Numbered from the stretch's first letter, positions 1-8,218 are shown. The stretch: 64,000 nt of DNA from Clostridium sp. 'White wine YQ' (GCF_028728205.1 NZ_JAQYUU010000009.1:1-64000); one strand, 5' to 3'. Translations and numbers: made by a program. Notes: generated from the letters alone by a model not told the origin.

Positions 1-28
1 CATACTAATAGATCGAGGGCTTGACCAA
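1..28 (+). rRNA. 23S rRNA, 3' end (partial)
   Basis: The first bases match the conserved 3' terminus of bacterial 23S rRNA (ACTAATAGATCGAGGGCTTG). The rest of the gene lies before the window. The exact 3' end is estimated. It is followed by 5S rRNA and two tRNAs, the usual end of a clostridial rRNA operon. Confidence 0.9.
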
Positions 29-85
29 ATAAAAACAACTGGATATTGTGTGCAATTTTGAAGGAATAAATTCTTCAGAAAAGTG

Positions 86-114
86 TTGACAAACCAAGGT
101 CTGCACTATATAAT
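86..114 (+). promoter_or_regulatory. Promoter between 23S and 5S rRNA
   Basis: A consensus sigma-A-type promoter: TTGACA at 86-91, a 17-nt spacer, and TATAAT at 109-114. It lies in the 23S-5S spacer, so 5S rRNA and the tRNAs downstream could be transcribed separately from the main rRNA promoters. Confidence 0.65.
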
Positions 115-143
115 AATCAATGTAACATGTAACGAAGTAGTAA

Positions 144-262
144 ATCTGGTGATGATGATACAAAGGTAACACCCCTTCCCATTTCGAACAGGATGGTTAA
201 GCTTTGAGATGCCGATGGTACTGCATGGGAGACTGTGTGGGAGAGTAGGGAATTGCCAGGTT
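144..262 (+). rRNA. rrf: 5S rRNA
   Basis: About 118 nt with the 5S hallmarks: a TCTGGT 5' strand pairing with GCCAGG near the 3' end, and the internal segment ACCCCTTCCCATTTCGAACA. It lies about 115 nt after the 23S end and 8 nt before tRNA-Met. Ends are estimated to within a few bases. Confidence 0.95.
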
Positions 263-269
263 AATACAT

Positions 270-346
270 GGATCTTTAGCTCAGTTGGTTAGAGCAACCG
301 GCTCATAACCGGTAGGTCCGGGGTTCGAGTCCCTGAAGGTCCACCA
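270..346 (+). tRNA. tRNA-Met (CAT anticodon)
   Basis: A 77-nt cloverleaf with acceptor arms GGATCTT and AAGGTCC, encoded CCA, TTCGAGT T-loop, and anticodon CAT in the loop CTCATAA. The start G1 pairs with C72, as expected for an elongator rather than an initiator tRNA. Confidence 0.95.
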
Positions 347-351
347 TTTTT

Positions 352-427
352 GGGGGTATAGCTCAGCTGGGAGAGCACCTGCCTTGCACGCAGGGGGTCA
401 AGAGTTCGAATCTCTTTATCTCCACCA
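352..427 (+). tRNA. tRNA-Ala (TGC anticodon)
   Basis: A 76-nt cloverleaf with acceptor arms GGGGGTA and TATCTCC, T-loop TTCGAAT, encoded CCA, and anticodon TGC in CTTGCAC. It is the last gene of the 5S-tRNA group and is followed directly by a terminator. Confidence 0.95.
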
Positions 428-432
428 AAGAG

Positions 433-463
433 AACCGTAAACATAAAGTTTACGGTTTTTTTT
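433..463 (+). terminator. Intrinsic terminator of the rRNA/tRNA operon
   Basis: Stem ACCGTAAAC / GTTTACGGT with a short loop, followed by eight T. It is placed 6 nt after tRNA-Ala. Confidence 0.9.
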
Positions 464-582
464 ATTATATAAAAAGTTATTATTATAAAAACAACAATGT
501 GAAAATATAGAAATTAGCTTTTAAATGTATTAGAATGTGATTATACGCTTATAATGTAAGATAAAAGTGAGAGGAGATAAGA

Positions 583-1092
583 ATGTTTTATAGGATAAAG
601 CAATTTATGTGGGCAATAGAATCTATCTATAAAGATATTGATGATGAATATATAAAAAAATACTTAGATGAAGATGAAAAAAGATTATTTCAGCTATTAA
701 AGAAATCTGATAAACAGCATAGTATAAGGGTAGCAAAAGATGCATTAGAGTATATTGAAGATTCAAATAATGTCATACAAAACTTAGATAAAGAGAAAAT
801 TGTTAAAATTGCTTTATTACACGATATTGGTAAAATTGAGAGGCCATTAAATGTAATTGAGAAATCACTTATAGTTATCTTGGATAAAGTTACAAGTGGA
901 AAGATAAGTAGATATAGTAATTTCAAAATAATAGATATATATTATAATCACCCAGAAAAAGGGTATGAGATATTAAAGCTAAATAAAAAATACGATGTAG
1001 AATTCCTTAAAGTGATAGAAGAACATCATCATAAAATAAAAACATCAAATGAAATATTAGAAATAATTAAATATTGTGATAATAAAAATTAA
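583..1092 (+). CDS. HD-domain phosphohydrolase-like protein
   Basis: A 169-residue soluble protein with an HD metal-dependent phosphohydrolase signature: H46, the H80-D81 pair in ALLHDIGKI, H123 in NHPEKG and a histidine cluster at 148-150. Such domains hydrolyse phosphoester bonds, often of nucleotides; the substrate here is unknown. The start has a GAGAGGAG ribosome binding site 8 nt upstream. It is the first gene of a run in which the next gene, a NiaR-like regulator, begins 11 nt after its stop, so the two are probably cotranscribed. Confidence 0.8.
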   Translation: MFYRIKQFMWAIESIYKDIDDEYIKKYLDEDEKRLFQLLKKSDKQHSIRVAKDALEYIEDSNNVIQNLDKEKIVKIALLHDIGKIERPLNVIEKSLIVILDKVTSGKISRYSNFKIIDIYYNHPEKGYEILKLNKKYDVEFLKVIEEHHHKIKTSNEILEIIKYCDNKN

Positions 1093-1103
1093 TGAGGTGG
1101 AAT

Positions 1104-1616
1104 ATGAATAGTGAAGATAGAAGAAAGGAAATTGTTAATTATATAGTAAATAGCAAAAGTCCATTAAAAGGCAGCGAAATAGCTAAAATATTTGGGGTAA
1201 CTAGGCAAGTAATAGTAAAAGATATAGCGATAATAAGAGCAGCTGGAAGCAATATTGTCGCAACTCCAGAGGGATATATTATGAATAAGGAGAATTCTAG
1301 ATATAGGAGAATTTTAGCTCTATGTCATAATTCAAGTGAAATGACAAATGAATTAGAGATAGTAATAAAGTATGGAGGAATGATTGAAGATGTAATTATT
1401 GAACATCCTATTTATGGTGAGCTTAAAGGAAATCTAATGATAAGAAATTTAAATGATTTAAATAACTTTCTTGATAAGTATAAGAAGTTTAAGGCAAAAC
1501 CTTTATCAGCTCTAACAGAAGGAATTCACTTGCATACTATTTCAACAGAAAATAAAGAAGATATGGATATGATTATAAGGGACTTAGAGAAAGTAGGCTA
1601 TTTGCTAAAAGATTAA
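1104..1616 (+). CDS. niaR: NiaR-type transcription repressor (HTH + 3H domain)
   Basis: 170 residues. An N-terminal winged helix (about 5-60, with GSEIAKIFGVTRQVIVKDI as the recognition region) is followed by a 3H domain with histidines at 75, 101, 142 and 144. This arrangement is that of NiaR/YrxA, the nicotinate-responsive repressor of NAD salvage and niacin uptake genes in Firmicutes. No niacin gene is nearby, so the target is not visible. I chose the ATG at 1104, which has AGGTGG just upstream; an in-frame ATG at 1092 overlaps the previous stop and lacks a site. Confidence 0.85.
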   Translation: MNSEDRRKEIVNYIVNSKSPLKGSEIAKIFGVTRQVIVKDIAIIRAAGSNIVATPEGYIMNKENSRYRRILALCHNSSEMTNELEIVIKYGGMIEDVIIEHPIYGELKGNLMIRNLNDLNNFLDKYKKFKAKPLSALTEGIHLHTISTENKEDMDMIIRDLEKVGYLLKD

Positions 1617-1631
1617 TACGGGGTGAAATTT

Positions 1632-4283
1632 ATGAGAAATAAGAAATTGGCAGTATTTATTCTTATTTTAATTCTAATAATGAGCGTACTTCTATTCTCA
1701 GCTAAGTTAATTATAAATATAGAATGGTTTATAGAGTTAGGTTACATTAAGTTATATTTTACTAGATTAATTTCAATAGTTGAGATATTGATTCCACTTT
1801 TCTTTATATGTTTTATTATTATAAGTTTATTTAGTAAAAGGCTTCTTAATAATATTAAAAGTGAAATAGACGAAAATGGTTTGAAAAAGATAAAAAAAGG
1901 TGTTTTAATAGCAAATATAATAATCTCTTTTCTAATTTCTATATATACATCTACTAAGTATTGGTATGAGATAGTTTTATTCTCGAATTCAGTTAGTTTT
2001 AACTATAGAGAACCAATATTTAATTTAGATGCTTCTTTTTATGTGTTTAAGCTCCCATTACTTAAAATATTTAGCAATTTTTTAATAGAAGTAATAATAA
2101 TTACTACTTTATTTTCAATTTGTTTTTATACGTTAGTATCAATAAAAAAATATTTTATAAATAATAAATTCAAATCATTTAAGCAATTATTAGATTATCT
2201 TAAAGAGTTTTCAAAAAAGCAGATAGGAATACTTTTACCTATATTTCTTGTGCTTATTTCAATAAAATATGTAGTAAAATGCTTTGATTTACTATATAGC
2301 AATAGAGGAGCTTCATTTGGGGCAAGTTATACAGATATAAATATTACTCTGTTGTTTTATAAAATTATTATTGTAATAGCTATAATTTCATCTATTATTA
2401 CTTATTTTTGTATAAGGAAAAATAAGTTTAAAATATCAATGTATCCATTTATTCTTGTGCTTTTTTTTATGATTTTAGAACCTGTTACTTATAAAGTAGT
2501 CTATAAAGTTATGGTAAAGCCAAATGAAATGGAATATGAGAGTAAATATATAGGTTATAATATAGACGCGACAACTAGAGCTTTTAATATAAATAATATG
2601 AATATAAAAAGTTATGAACCTCAAGCTAATTTGAATTCAGAAAAAATAAGTAGAAATCAAGAAACAATTTCAAACTTAAAAATTAATTCCCCATCTCCAG
2701 TTCTAAACTTTTATAATCAAGTTCAAGAAATTAGAAGTTATTACTACTTTAATGACATAGATACTGATAGATACAATATAGATGGAAAGTATACTCAAGT
2801 GTTTATATCCCCAAGAGAAATAAGTACTGATTCAATGAATACATGGCAAAATAAGCATTTGATTTATACTCATGGGTACGGAGTAACTATGAGCAGGGTT
2901 AATAAGGTTACAGAAGAAGGACAACCAGATTTTGTAATGAAAAATATACCTTTAGATAATTTATCTAATATATTATTAAAAAACCCAAGGATTTATTATG
3001 GTGAAGCAAAAAATGAATATGCTATAGTAGATACATCTCAAGAAGAATTTGATTATCCTAGCGAAAAGGAACAAGCTTCTTATAAGTATGATGATAAAGG
3101 TGGAATAAAATTAAATATTTTTAATAGATTAATTTTTAGTTTGGCTGAAAAAGATCCCAAAATAGTTTTTTCAGGAGCAATAAATAATGACAGTAAGATT
3201 CTTATAAATAGAAACATTATTGAAAGGGTAAGTAAAATAGCTCCATTTTTAACTTATGATGATGACCCATATATAGTAATAAGTGGGGGAAGGTTATATT
3301 GGATTATTGATGCATATACAACATCAGAAAGTTTCCCTTACTCGGAACCTCATGATGGGATTAATTATATAAGAAATTCAGTTAAAGTAACTATAGATGC
3401 CTCATCAGGAGAAACAAATTACTACATTGTAGATAATTCAGATCCAATAATTCAAAGTTATTCAAAGATATTCAAAGGATTATTTAAGGATAAGAATGAT
3501 ATTCCTTCGGGGCTCAAAGAACATTTGAAATATCCTAAAAAGATATTTAACTTACAATGCGAAGTATTATCAAAATATCATACTACTGATCCAAAGGAAT
3601 TTTTTACATCAGAAGATGTTTGGGAGATTTCAAGCAATTTAAGTGCTTTGTCAGGTCAGCAGAGCACTAATGAAGGGTTATATCTTCTTACAAGTTTACC
3701 AGGAGAAAATAAGCAGCAAATGATGCTTTTTGATTATTTCAATGTAAAAAATAAACCTAATATGGTATCAATGATTAGTGTAAAGATGGATGAGAGTGAT
3801 TATGGAAAAATTACTTTATTTAAGTTCCCAGCAGATAAAACTATTTATGGACCTTATTTATTTAAAAATCAAATTTTACAGGACCCAGATATATCTAAGG
3901 AATTATCTTTATGGGAAGGAAAAGGTTCAAAAGTCGAATATGGTGAGACAGTAATACTCCCAGTAGAAGAATCTTTACTATATTTGCTTCCTATATATTT
4001 AAAGGCAGATGTGGATAAAACTATACCTGAGATGAAAAAGATAATTTTATCAGATGGTAAAAGAATAGTTATAGAAGATAATATAGAAAATGGATTAAAG
4101 AAGCTTTTTGATTATAAAGGACAGACAAGTAAAATAGAAAAAATAAATGAAAATAGTCAGCTAACAAAGGAAATAAAAGAATTGTATAATAAAGCTATGG
4201 ATGCACAAACAAAAGGAAATTGGGCTGAATATGGAGAATATATTAAAAAGCTTGGTGAAGATATAAATAAGCTTAAAGAATAA
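1632..4283 (+). CDS. UPF0182 family membrane protein
   Basis: 883 residues, matching the usual length of the UPF0182 (COG1615) family, whose function is unknown. The N-terminal third holds about seven hydrophobic segments; the rest is a large domain presumably outside the membrane, with family-typical stretches such as NFYNQVQEIRSYY and IFNRLIFSLAEKDPKIVFSG. The C-terminus (about 835-883) is charged and helical. The ATG at 1632 follows CGGGGTG at a proper distance; a GTG at 1623 lies inside that site. It follows niaR by 15 nt. Confidence 0.9.
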   Translation: MRNKKLAVFILILILIMSVLLFSAKLIINIEWFIELGYIKLYFTRLISIVEILIPLFFICFIIISLFSKRLLNNIKSEIDENGLKKIKKGVLIANIIISFLISIYTSTKYWYEIVLFSNSVSFNYREPIFNLDASFYVFKLPLLKIFSNFLIEVIIITTLFSICFYTLVSIKKYFINNKFKSFKQLLDYLKEFSKKQIGILLPIFLVLISIKYVVKCFDLLYSNRGASFGASYTDINITLLFYKIIIVIAIISSIITYFCIRKNKFKISMYPFILVLFFMILEPVTYKVVYKVMVKPNEMEYESKYIGYNIDATTRAFNINNMNIKSYEPQANLNSEKISRNQETISNLKINSPSPVLNFYNQVQEIRSYYYFNDIDTDRYNIDGKYTQVFISPREISTDSMNTWQNKHLIYTHGYGVTMSRVNKVTEEGQPDFVMKNIPLDNLSNILLKNPRIYYGEAKNEYAIVDTSQEEFDYPSEKEQASYKYDDKGGIKLNIFNRLIFSLAEKDPKIVFSGAINNDSKILINRNIIERVSKIAPFLTYDDDPYIVISGGRLYWIIDAYTTSESFPYSEPHDGINYIRNSVKVTIDASSGETNYYIVDNSDPIIQSYSKIFKGLFKDKNDIPSGLKEHLKYPKKIFNLQCEVLSKYHTTDPKEFFTSEDVWEISSNLSALSGQQSTNEGLYLLTSLPGENKQQMMLFDYFNVKNKPNMVSMISVKMDESDYGKITLFKFPADKTIYGPYLFKNQILQDPDISKELSLWEGKGSKVEYGETVILPVEESLLYLLPIYLKADVDKTIPEMKKIILSDGKRIVIEDNIENGLKKLFDYKGQTSKIEKINENSQLTKEIKELYNKAMDAQTKGNWAEYGEYIKKLGEDINKLKE

Positions 4284-4334
4284 GTGTGATATAATTAAAT
4301 AGATAATGAAATAAAGTACGTTGAGGTTAAAAAA

Positions 4335-5732
4335 ATGGATTATGATATATTAATACTAGGTGGTGGAATTATTGGTTGTTCCATTGCCTATGAACTTTCA
4401 AAATATAATCTGAATATAGCATTAATTGAAAAAGATTATGATATTGCAGATGATTTATCCTTTATTAATACAGCTATAATTTATGATGGAGCTGAATGTT
4501 CAAATGATTTAATGTCATCCCTAGAGAATATGGGAAATAGCTTAATTGAGGAAGTAGCAACTAAATTTAATGTTCCATTTAAAAGAATAGGATCAATTAG
4601 AATAGCACAAACAGATGTTGCAGTTGATAAGCTATATAAAATGTATGATAGAGCTAAAAGAAGAGGAATAAAGGATATACATCTTATAGATGAAGAGCAT
4701 ATAAAAGAAGTCGAACCTAACTTAAATATTCCTGTGAAAAAGGCATTGTATTCTCAAAATACAGCAGTAATAAGTCCTTATGATTTAGCTTTAGCCTATG
4801 CAGAAGTGGCAGCTGATAATGGAGTAATATTTAGATTAGAGGAAGATGTAGTAGATATTAAAAAGCTGTCTAAGGGTTTTAGAGTAACTACAAGCAAGAA
4901 TAAGTTCACGTGCAAAGTTGTTGTTAATACAATACCTGGAGAACAATATAACTTAAATCCTACAAATGAGAAAGAAACTAAAATTGATAAGAAATTATAT
5001 TATCTTTTAGTAGATGATAGTTTTAAAGAATGTAATGATACACTAGTAATTAATGAAAGAGAAGAGAGTAACGGGTTTGTATTTCAAACACCAACACTTT
5101 CATTAGGAACATTAGTTGCTGTAAAGAGTGATGTAGCATTATCCTATGAAGAACTTATAAAAACCTCAAATAGTATATTACCTAACTTAAGTAAGAGGGA
5201 TATAAATTACATGTTTTCTGATGAGTTTAATGTAGACTCAATGTTAATCGATGAAAGTGAAATATCAAAGGGATACATTAATGTTACAGGTGATCATTAT
5301 GGAGAAGTAACAATAGCTCCTGCTCTGTCTCAAATACTTTGTGAGTCGTTAGTTAATAATTTAAAATGTACTTTAAAGAGGGATTTTATAGATAAGAGAA
5401 GAGAGTACTTTAGATTTAGAGAATTATCAGATGAGCAAAAGAATGAGTTAATTAAAATAGATGATAGATATGGTAATGTAGTTTGCCTGTGCAATACTAT
5501 TACTGAAGGAGAAATTGTTGATGCAATAAGAAGACCATTAGGTGCTAGAACAGTTGAAGGAATTAAAAGAAGAACAGGTGCTACTTTTGGAAACTGTCAT
5601 GGATCTTATTGTATAGATAAGGTTATAAATATATTAGCAAGGGAAATGGATAAAAAACTTACCGATATTGTTGAGGATTCAAAAAATTCTAATCTTCTGG
5701 TATCAAGAATAAAAGAATTTGATGAGGTTTAG
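4335..5732 (+). CDS. FAD-dependent oxidoreductase, GlpA-like, with BFD-type [2Fe-2S] domain
   Basis: 465 residues. The N-terminus has a Rossmann dinucleotide-binding motif (LGGGIIGCSIAYEL) and an acidic strand end (LIEKD), as in DAO/glycerol-3-phosphate dehydrogenase enzymes. The C-terminal domain (about 380-440) carries CLC and, about 33 residues on, CHGSYC: the four cysteines of a BFD-like [2Fe-2S] domain found in GlpA-type anaerobic dehydrogenases. Probable substrate is glycerol 3-phosphate or a similar 2-hydroxy compound; not proven. It is followed after 13 nt by a DUF1667 gene, but the second FAD subunit often found between such genes is absent. Confidence 0.8.
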   Translation: MDYDILILGGGIIGCSIAYELSKYNLNIALIEKDYDIADDLSFINTAIIYDGAECSNDLMSSLENMGNSLIEEVATKFNVPFKRIGSIRIAQTDVAVDKLYKMYDRAKRRGIKDIHLIDEEHIKEVEPNLNIPVKKALYSQNTAVISPYDLALAYAEVAADNGVIFRLEEDVVDIKKLSKGFRVTTSKNKFTCKVVVNTIPGEQYNLNPTNEKETKIDKKLYYLLVDDSFKECNDTLVINEREESNGFVFQTPTLSLGTLVAVKSDVALSYEELIKTSNSILPNLSKRDINYMFSDEFNVDSMLIDESEISKGYINVTGDHYGEVTIAPALSQILCESLVNNLKCTLKRDFIDKRREYFRFRELSDEQKNELIKIDDRYGNVVCLCNTITEGEIVDAIRRPLGARTVEGIKRRTGATFGNCHGSYCIDKVINILAREMDKKLTDIVEDSKNSNLLVSRIKEFDEV

Positions 5733-5745
5733 TGAGGATTTATAA

Positions 5746-5982
5746 ATGGGAAGGAAAGATATTTTTACAAGTGTTGTAAGAACAAAAGATAATAGCAAGC
5801 ATAAATTAATTCCAGTAAGAAGTAGCGAAGAAATAGATATAGAGTTATGGCAAGAATTATCTAAGATGCTTAGCAGAATTTATGCAAATACACCGATAAA
5901 GTGTGGAGATGTAATATGCTCTAATATCTTAAATACAGGAATTGATATCATATGTACTAAAAGTATAAAAAAAGAAATTTAG
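5746..5982 (+). CDS. Short DUF1667 protein lacking the cysteine-rich N-terminus
   Basis: 78 residues that align with the C-terminal half of DUF1667 proteins: SVVRTKDNSKHKLIPVRSSE, then KCGDVICSNILNTGIDIICT. Full members are roughly 110-120 residues and begin with a cysteine-rich, probably metal-binding segment; that part is missing here. The gene has a GAGG site ahead of its own ATG, so it is likely a real short protein and not a frameshift remnant. Its position after a GlpA-like gene fits the family's association with such dehydrogenases. Confidence 0.7.
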   Translation: MGRKDIFTSVVRTKDNSKHKLIPVRSSEEIDIELWQELSKMLSRIYANTPIKCGDVICSNILNTGIDIICTKSIKKEI

Positions 5983-5991
5983 TTATAATAT

Positions 5992-6021
5992 AAGATTATC
6001 GTTAAGATAATCTTTTTTTTA
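5992..6021 (+). terminator. Intrinsic terminator
   Basis: Stem AGATTATC / GATAATCT with loop GTTAA, followed by eight T. It closes the GlpA-like/DUF1667 transcript. Confidence 0.85.
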
Positions 6022-6099
6022 TGTAATTTATTCTACAATCCAAAGTCTGATAATATTTATTTAAATATGTATTATAAATATTTTGGAATGGAGGTAAGA

Positions 6100-6990
6100 A
6101 TGGAGTATTTGTTTAGCAATGAAAATAGCATATTTAAGCAAGTACAAAAACAAAAAACGCTACCAATTATATTAGTATTATTGATACCAATTTTTATTGA
6201 AGTAATAAGTGAATTTCTTTCAATAGTTATAGCACATAAATTTATTTTAGGTAAATTTATTCTGGCTGATATTAATCCAATTTATTTACTAATTAGTAGA
6301 GTCATTGTAATAGGGTTGTATATAATACTAGTTTTATTTATTGAAAAGCGGAAGATTCAAGAGATTGGATTTAAAATAAATAAAGGATTCTTTAATAGAT
6401 ATTTGTTTGGAATACTTATTGGTTTATTAATGATGAGCGTTATTACTGTAATAATAGTTATGTCAGGAAATGCACAAATATATAAAGGTAAATTATCATC
6501 AAAATTAATACCATCATTCATTATTCTTATATTTGCTTGGCTCATTCAGGGCGCATCAGAAGAAGTAATGATGAGAGGATATATGATGCCTGTTATTGGG
6601 AAGAAGTATAATGTGTTAATTGCCATTATAATAACCTCATGTTATTTTGCATTTCTGCACTTAGCTAATAATGGGATAGATAGGCTTTCAATAATAAATC
6701 TTATTCTTTTTGGTATCTTTGCAGCATTTTATACAATTTATACTGAGGATATTTGGGGTATATGTGCTATACATAGTGCTTGGAATATGGCCCAAGGAAA
6801 TTTATATGGTTTTTTAGTAAGTGGAAATCCAATAATGGTGGGCAGTATCTTTAATACCCTTAGTAATACTAAAAATATAATAAATGGTGCAGCCTTTGGC
6901 CCCGAAGGAGGGTTAGTTGTTACAATAGTACTAATTATATCTATTTTAATAGTTACATTTCTAGCTAAAAAGAAACATAAAACAATTTAA
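6100..6990 (+). CDS. CPBP family intramembrane glutamic protease
   Basis: 296 residues with about eight hydrophobic segments. The CPBP (Abi) motifs are all present: EEVMMRG (glutamates about 153-154), FAFLHL (histidine about 187) and HSAWN (histidine about 225). Members are Rce1-like intramembrane proteases; bacterial ones serve in peptide maturation or bacteriocin self-protection, but no such partner adjoins this copy. I chose the ATG at 6100 because GGAGGT at 6090-6095 precedes it; an earlier in-frame ATG at 6067 has no site. Confidence 0.85.
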   Translation: MEYLFSNENSIFKQVQKQKTLPIILVLLIPIFIEVISEFLSIVIAHKFILGKFILADINPIYLLISRVIVIGLYIILVLFIEKRKIQEIGFKINKGFFNRYLFGILIGLLMMSVITVIIVMSGNAQIYKGKLSSKLIPSFIILIFAWLIQGASEEVMMRGYMMPVIGKKYNVLIAIIITSCYFAFLHLANNGIDRLSIINLILFGIFAAFYTIYTEDIWGICAIHSAWNMAQGNLYGFLVSGNPIMVGSIFNTLSNTKNIINGAAFGPEGGLVVTIVLIISILIVTFLAKKKHKTI

Positions 6991-7012
6991 ATAAAAAATA
7001 GATAAAATGTTG

Positions 7013-7041
7013 TTGACAATTGATAAGGTGCTTGATATAAT
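7013..7041 (+). promoter_or_regulatory. Promoter of first tRNA-Ser unit
   Basis: TTGACA at 7013-7018, 17-nt spacer, TATAAT at 7036-7041: a perfect consensus promoter 20 nt before the first tRNA-Ser(TGA). It differs in sequence from the promoters of units 2-4. Confidence 0.85.
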
Positions 7042-7060
7042 ACTAATTGTTCTGATAAAC

Positions 7061-7151
7061 GGAGAGATGGTCGAGTTGGTTTAAGGCACCGGTCTTGAAA
7101 ACCGGCGTACCTTCACGGGTACCTAGGGTTCGAATCCCTATCTCTCCGCCA
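7061..7151 (+). tRNA. tRNA-Ser (TGA anticodon), copy 1
   Basis: A 91-nt class II tRNA with a long variable arm. Acceptor arms GGAGAGA and TCTCTCC, anticodon TGA in CTTGAAA, T-loop TTCGAAT, encoded CCA. Confidence 0.95.
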
Positions 7152-7182
7152 TTTTTTTATATAAAAATAATTATTTTAGCCT

Positions 7183-7273
7183 GGAGAAGTACTCAAGTGG
7201 CTAAAGAGGCGCCCCTGCTAAGGGTGTAGGTCGGGCAACCGGCGCGCGGGTTCAAATCCCGCCTTCTCCGCCA
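7183..7273 (+). tRNA. tRNA-Ser (GCT anticodon), copy 1
   Basis: A 91-nt class II tRNA with acceptor arms GGAGAAG and CTTCTCC, anticodon GCT in CTGCTAA, a long variable arm and encoded CCA. Confidence 0.95.
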
Positions 7274-7275
7274 AA

Positions 7276-7304
7276 ACATCTAGATTAAATCTAGGTGTTT
7301 TTTT
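7276..7304 (+). terminator. Terminator of tRNA-Ser unit 1
   Basis: Stem ACATCTAGATT / AATCTAGGTGT followed by a run of T, just after the tRNA-Ser(GCT) CCA. Confidence 0.85.
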
Positions 7305-7331
7305 GATTATGTATATAATTACAAATAGCTA

Positions 7332-7360
7332 TTGACTATTTAAGAATAGGTTGATATAAT
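7332..7360 (+). promoter_or_regulatory. Promoter of tRNA-Ser unit 2
   Basis: TTGACT, 17-nt spacer, TATAAT, ending 17 nt before the second tRNA-Ser(TGA). The same element recurs before units 3 and 4. Confidence 0.85.
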
Positions 7361-7377
7361 AAATTTTGTGTTAATTA

Positions 7378-7468
7378 GGAGAGATGGTCGAGTTGGTTTA
7401 AGGCACCGGTCTTGAAAACCGGCGTACCTTCACGGGTACCTAGGGTTCGAATCCCTATCTCTCCGCCA
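7378..7468 (+). tRNA. tRNA-Ser (TGA anticodon), copy 2
   Basis: Same sequence as copy 1, 91 nt, with its own promoter upstream. Confidence 0.95.
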
Positions 7469-7499
7469 TTTTTTTATATAAAAATAATTATTTTAGCCT

Positions 7500-7590
7500 G
7501 GAGAAGTACTCAAGTGGCTAAAGAGGCGCCCCTGCTAAGGGTGTAGGTCGGGCAACCGGCGCGCGGGTTCAAATCCCGCCTTCTCCGCCA
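7500..7590 (+). tRNA. tRNA-Ser (GCT anticodon), copy 2
   Basis: Same sequence as copy 1 of this tRNA, 91 nt. Confidence 0.95.
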
Positions 7591-7592
7591 AA

Positions 7593-7621
7593 ACATCTAG
7601 ATTAAATCTAGGTGTTTTTTT
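7593..7621 (+). terminator. Terminator of tRNA-Ser unit 2
   Basis: Same hairpin and T run as after unit 1. Confidence 0.85.
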
Positions 7622-7648
7622 GATTATGTATATAATTACAAATAGCTA

Positions 7649-7677
7649 TTGACTATTTAAGAATAGGTTGATATAAT
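7649..7677 (+). promoter_or_regulatory. Promoter of tRNA-Ser unit 3
   Basis: TTGACT, 17-nt spacer, TATAAT; identical to the unit 2 promoter. Confidence 0.85.
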
Positions 7678-7694
7678 AAATTTTGTGTTAATTA

Positions 7695-7785
7695 GGAGAG
7701 ATGGTCGAGTTGGTTTAAGGCACCGGTCTTGAAAACCGGCGTACCTTCACGGGTACCTAGGGTTCGAATCCCTATCTCTCCGCCA
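7695..7785 (+). tRNA. tRNA-Ser (TGA anticodon), copy 3
   Basis: Same sequence as copy 1, 91 nt. The spacer after it is 3 nt shorter than in units 1 and 2. Confidence 0.95.
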
Positions 7786-7813
7786 TTTTTATAAAAATAA
7801 TTATTTTTAGCCT

Positions 7814-7904
7814 GGAGAAGTACTCAAGTGGCTAAAGAGGCGCCCCTGCTAAGGGTGTAGGTCGGGCAACCGGCGCGCGGGTTCAAATCCCGCCTTCTCC
7901 GCCA
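7814..7904 (+). tRNA. tRNA-Ser (GCT anticodon), copy 3
   Basis: Same sequence as copy 1 of this tRNA, 91 nt. Confidence 0.95.
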
Positions 7905-7906
7905 AA

Positions 7907-7935
7907 ACATCTAGATTAAATCTAGGTGTTTTTTT
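7907..7935 (+). terminator. Terminator of tRNA-Ser unit 3
   Basis: Same hairpin and T run as after units 1 and 2. Confidence 0.85.
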
Positions 7936-7962
7936 GATTATGTATATAATTACAAATAGCTA

Positions 7963-7991
7963 TTGACTATTTAAGAATAGGTTGATATAAT
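7963..7991 (+). promoter_or_regulatory. Promoter of tRNA-Ser unit 4
   Basis: TTGACT, 17-nt spacer, TATAAT; identical to the unit 2 and 3 promoters. Confidence 0.85.
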
Positions 7992-8008
7992 AAATTTTGT
8001 GTTAATTA

Positions 8009-8099
8009 GGAGAGATGGTCGAGTTGGTTTAAGGCACCGGTCTTGAAAACCGGCGTACCTTCACGGGTACCTAGGGTTCGAATCCCTATCTCTCCGCCA
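8009..8099 (+). tRNA. tRNA-Ser (TGA anticodon), copy 4
   Basis: Same sequence as copy 1, 91 nt; followed by the shorter spacer also seen in unit 3. Confidence 0.95.
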
Positions 8100-8127
8100 T
8101 TTTTATAAAAATAATTATTTTTAGCCT

Positions 8128-8218
8128 GGAGAAGTACTCAAGTGGCTAAAGAGGCGCCCCTGCTAAGGGTGTAGGTCGGGCAACCGGCGCGCGGGTTCAA
8201 ATCCCGCCTTCTCCGCCA
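8128..8218 (+). tRNA. tRNA-Ser (GCT anticodon), copy 4
   Basis: Same sequence as copy 1 of this tRNA, 91 nt; the last tRNA of the array. Confidence 0.95.

Larger units (their letters stand above)
7061..8218 (+). repeat. Four tandem tRNA-Ser(TGA)/tRNA-Ser(GCT) units
   Basis: Four direct repeats begin at 7061, 7378, 7695 and 8009. Periods are 317, 317 and 314 bp; the shorter third period comes from a shorter spacer between the two tRNAs. Each unit has tRNA-Ser(TGA), a spacer, tRNA-Ser(GCT), and, in units 1-3, a terminator and the promoter for the next unit. tRNA sequences look identical between units. This is recent tandem amplification, kept uniform by recombination. Confidence 0.95.

Noticed and set aside
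5746..5982. The short DUF1667 gene as a frameshifted pseudogene
   Set aside because: The upstream bases belong to the intact FAD enzyme gene, so there is no missing half to restore; it has its own ribosome binding site.
7061..8218. Regular repeats that could be taken for a CRISPR array
   Set aside because: The period is 314-317 bp and each unit is fully explained by two tRNA-Ser genes, a promoter and a terminator.
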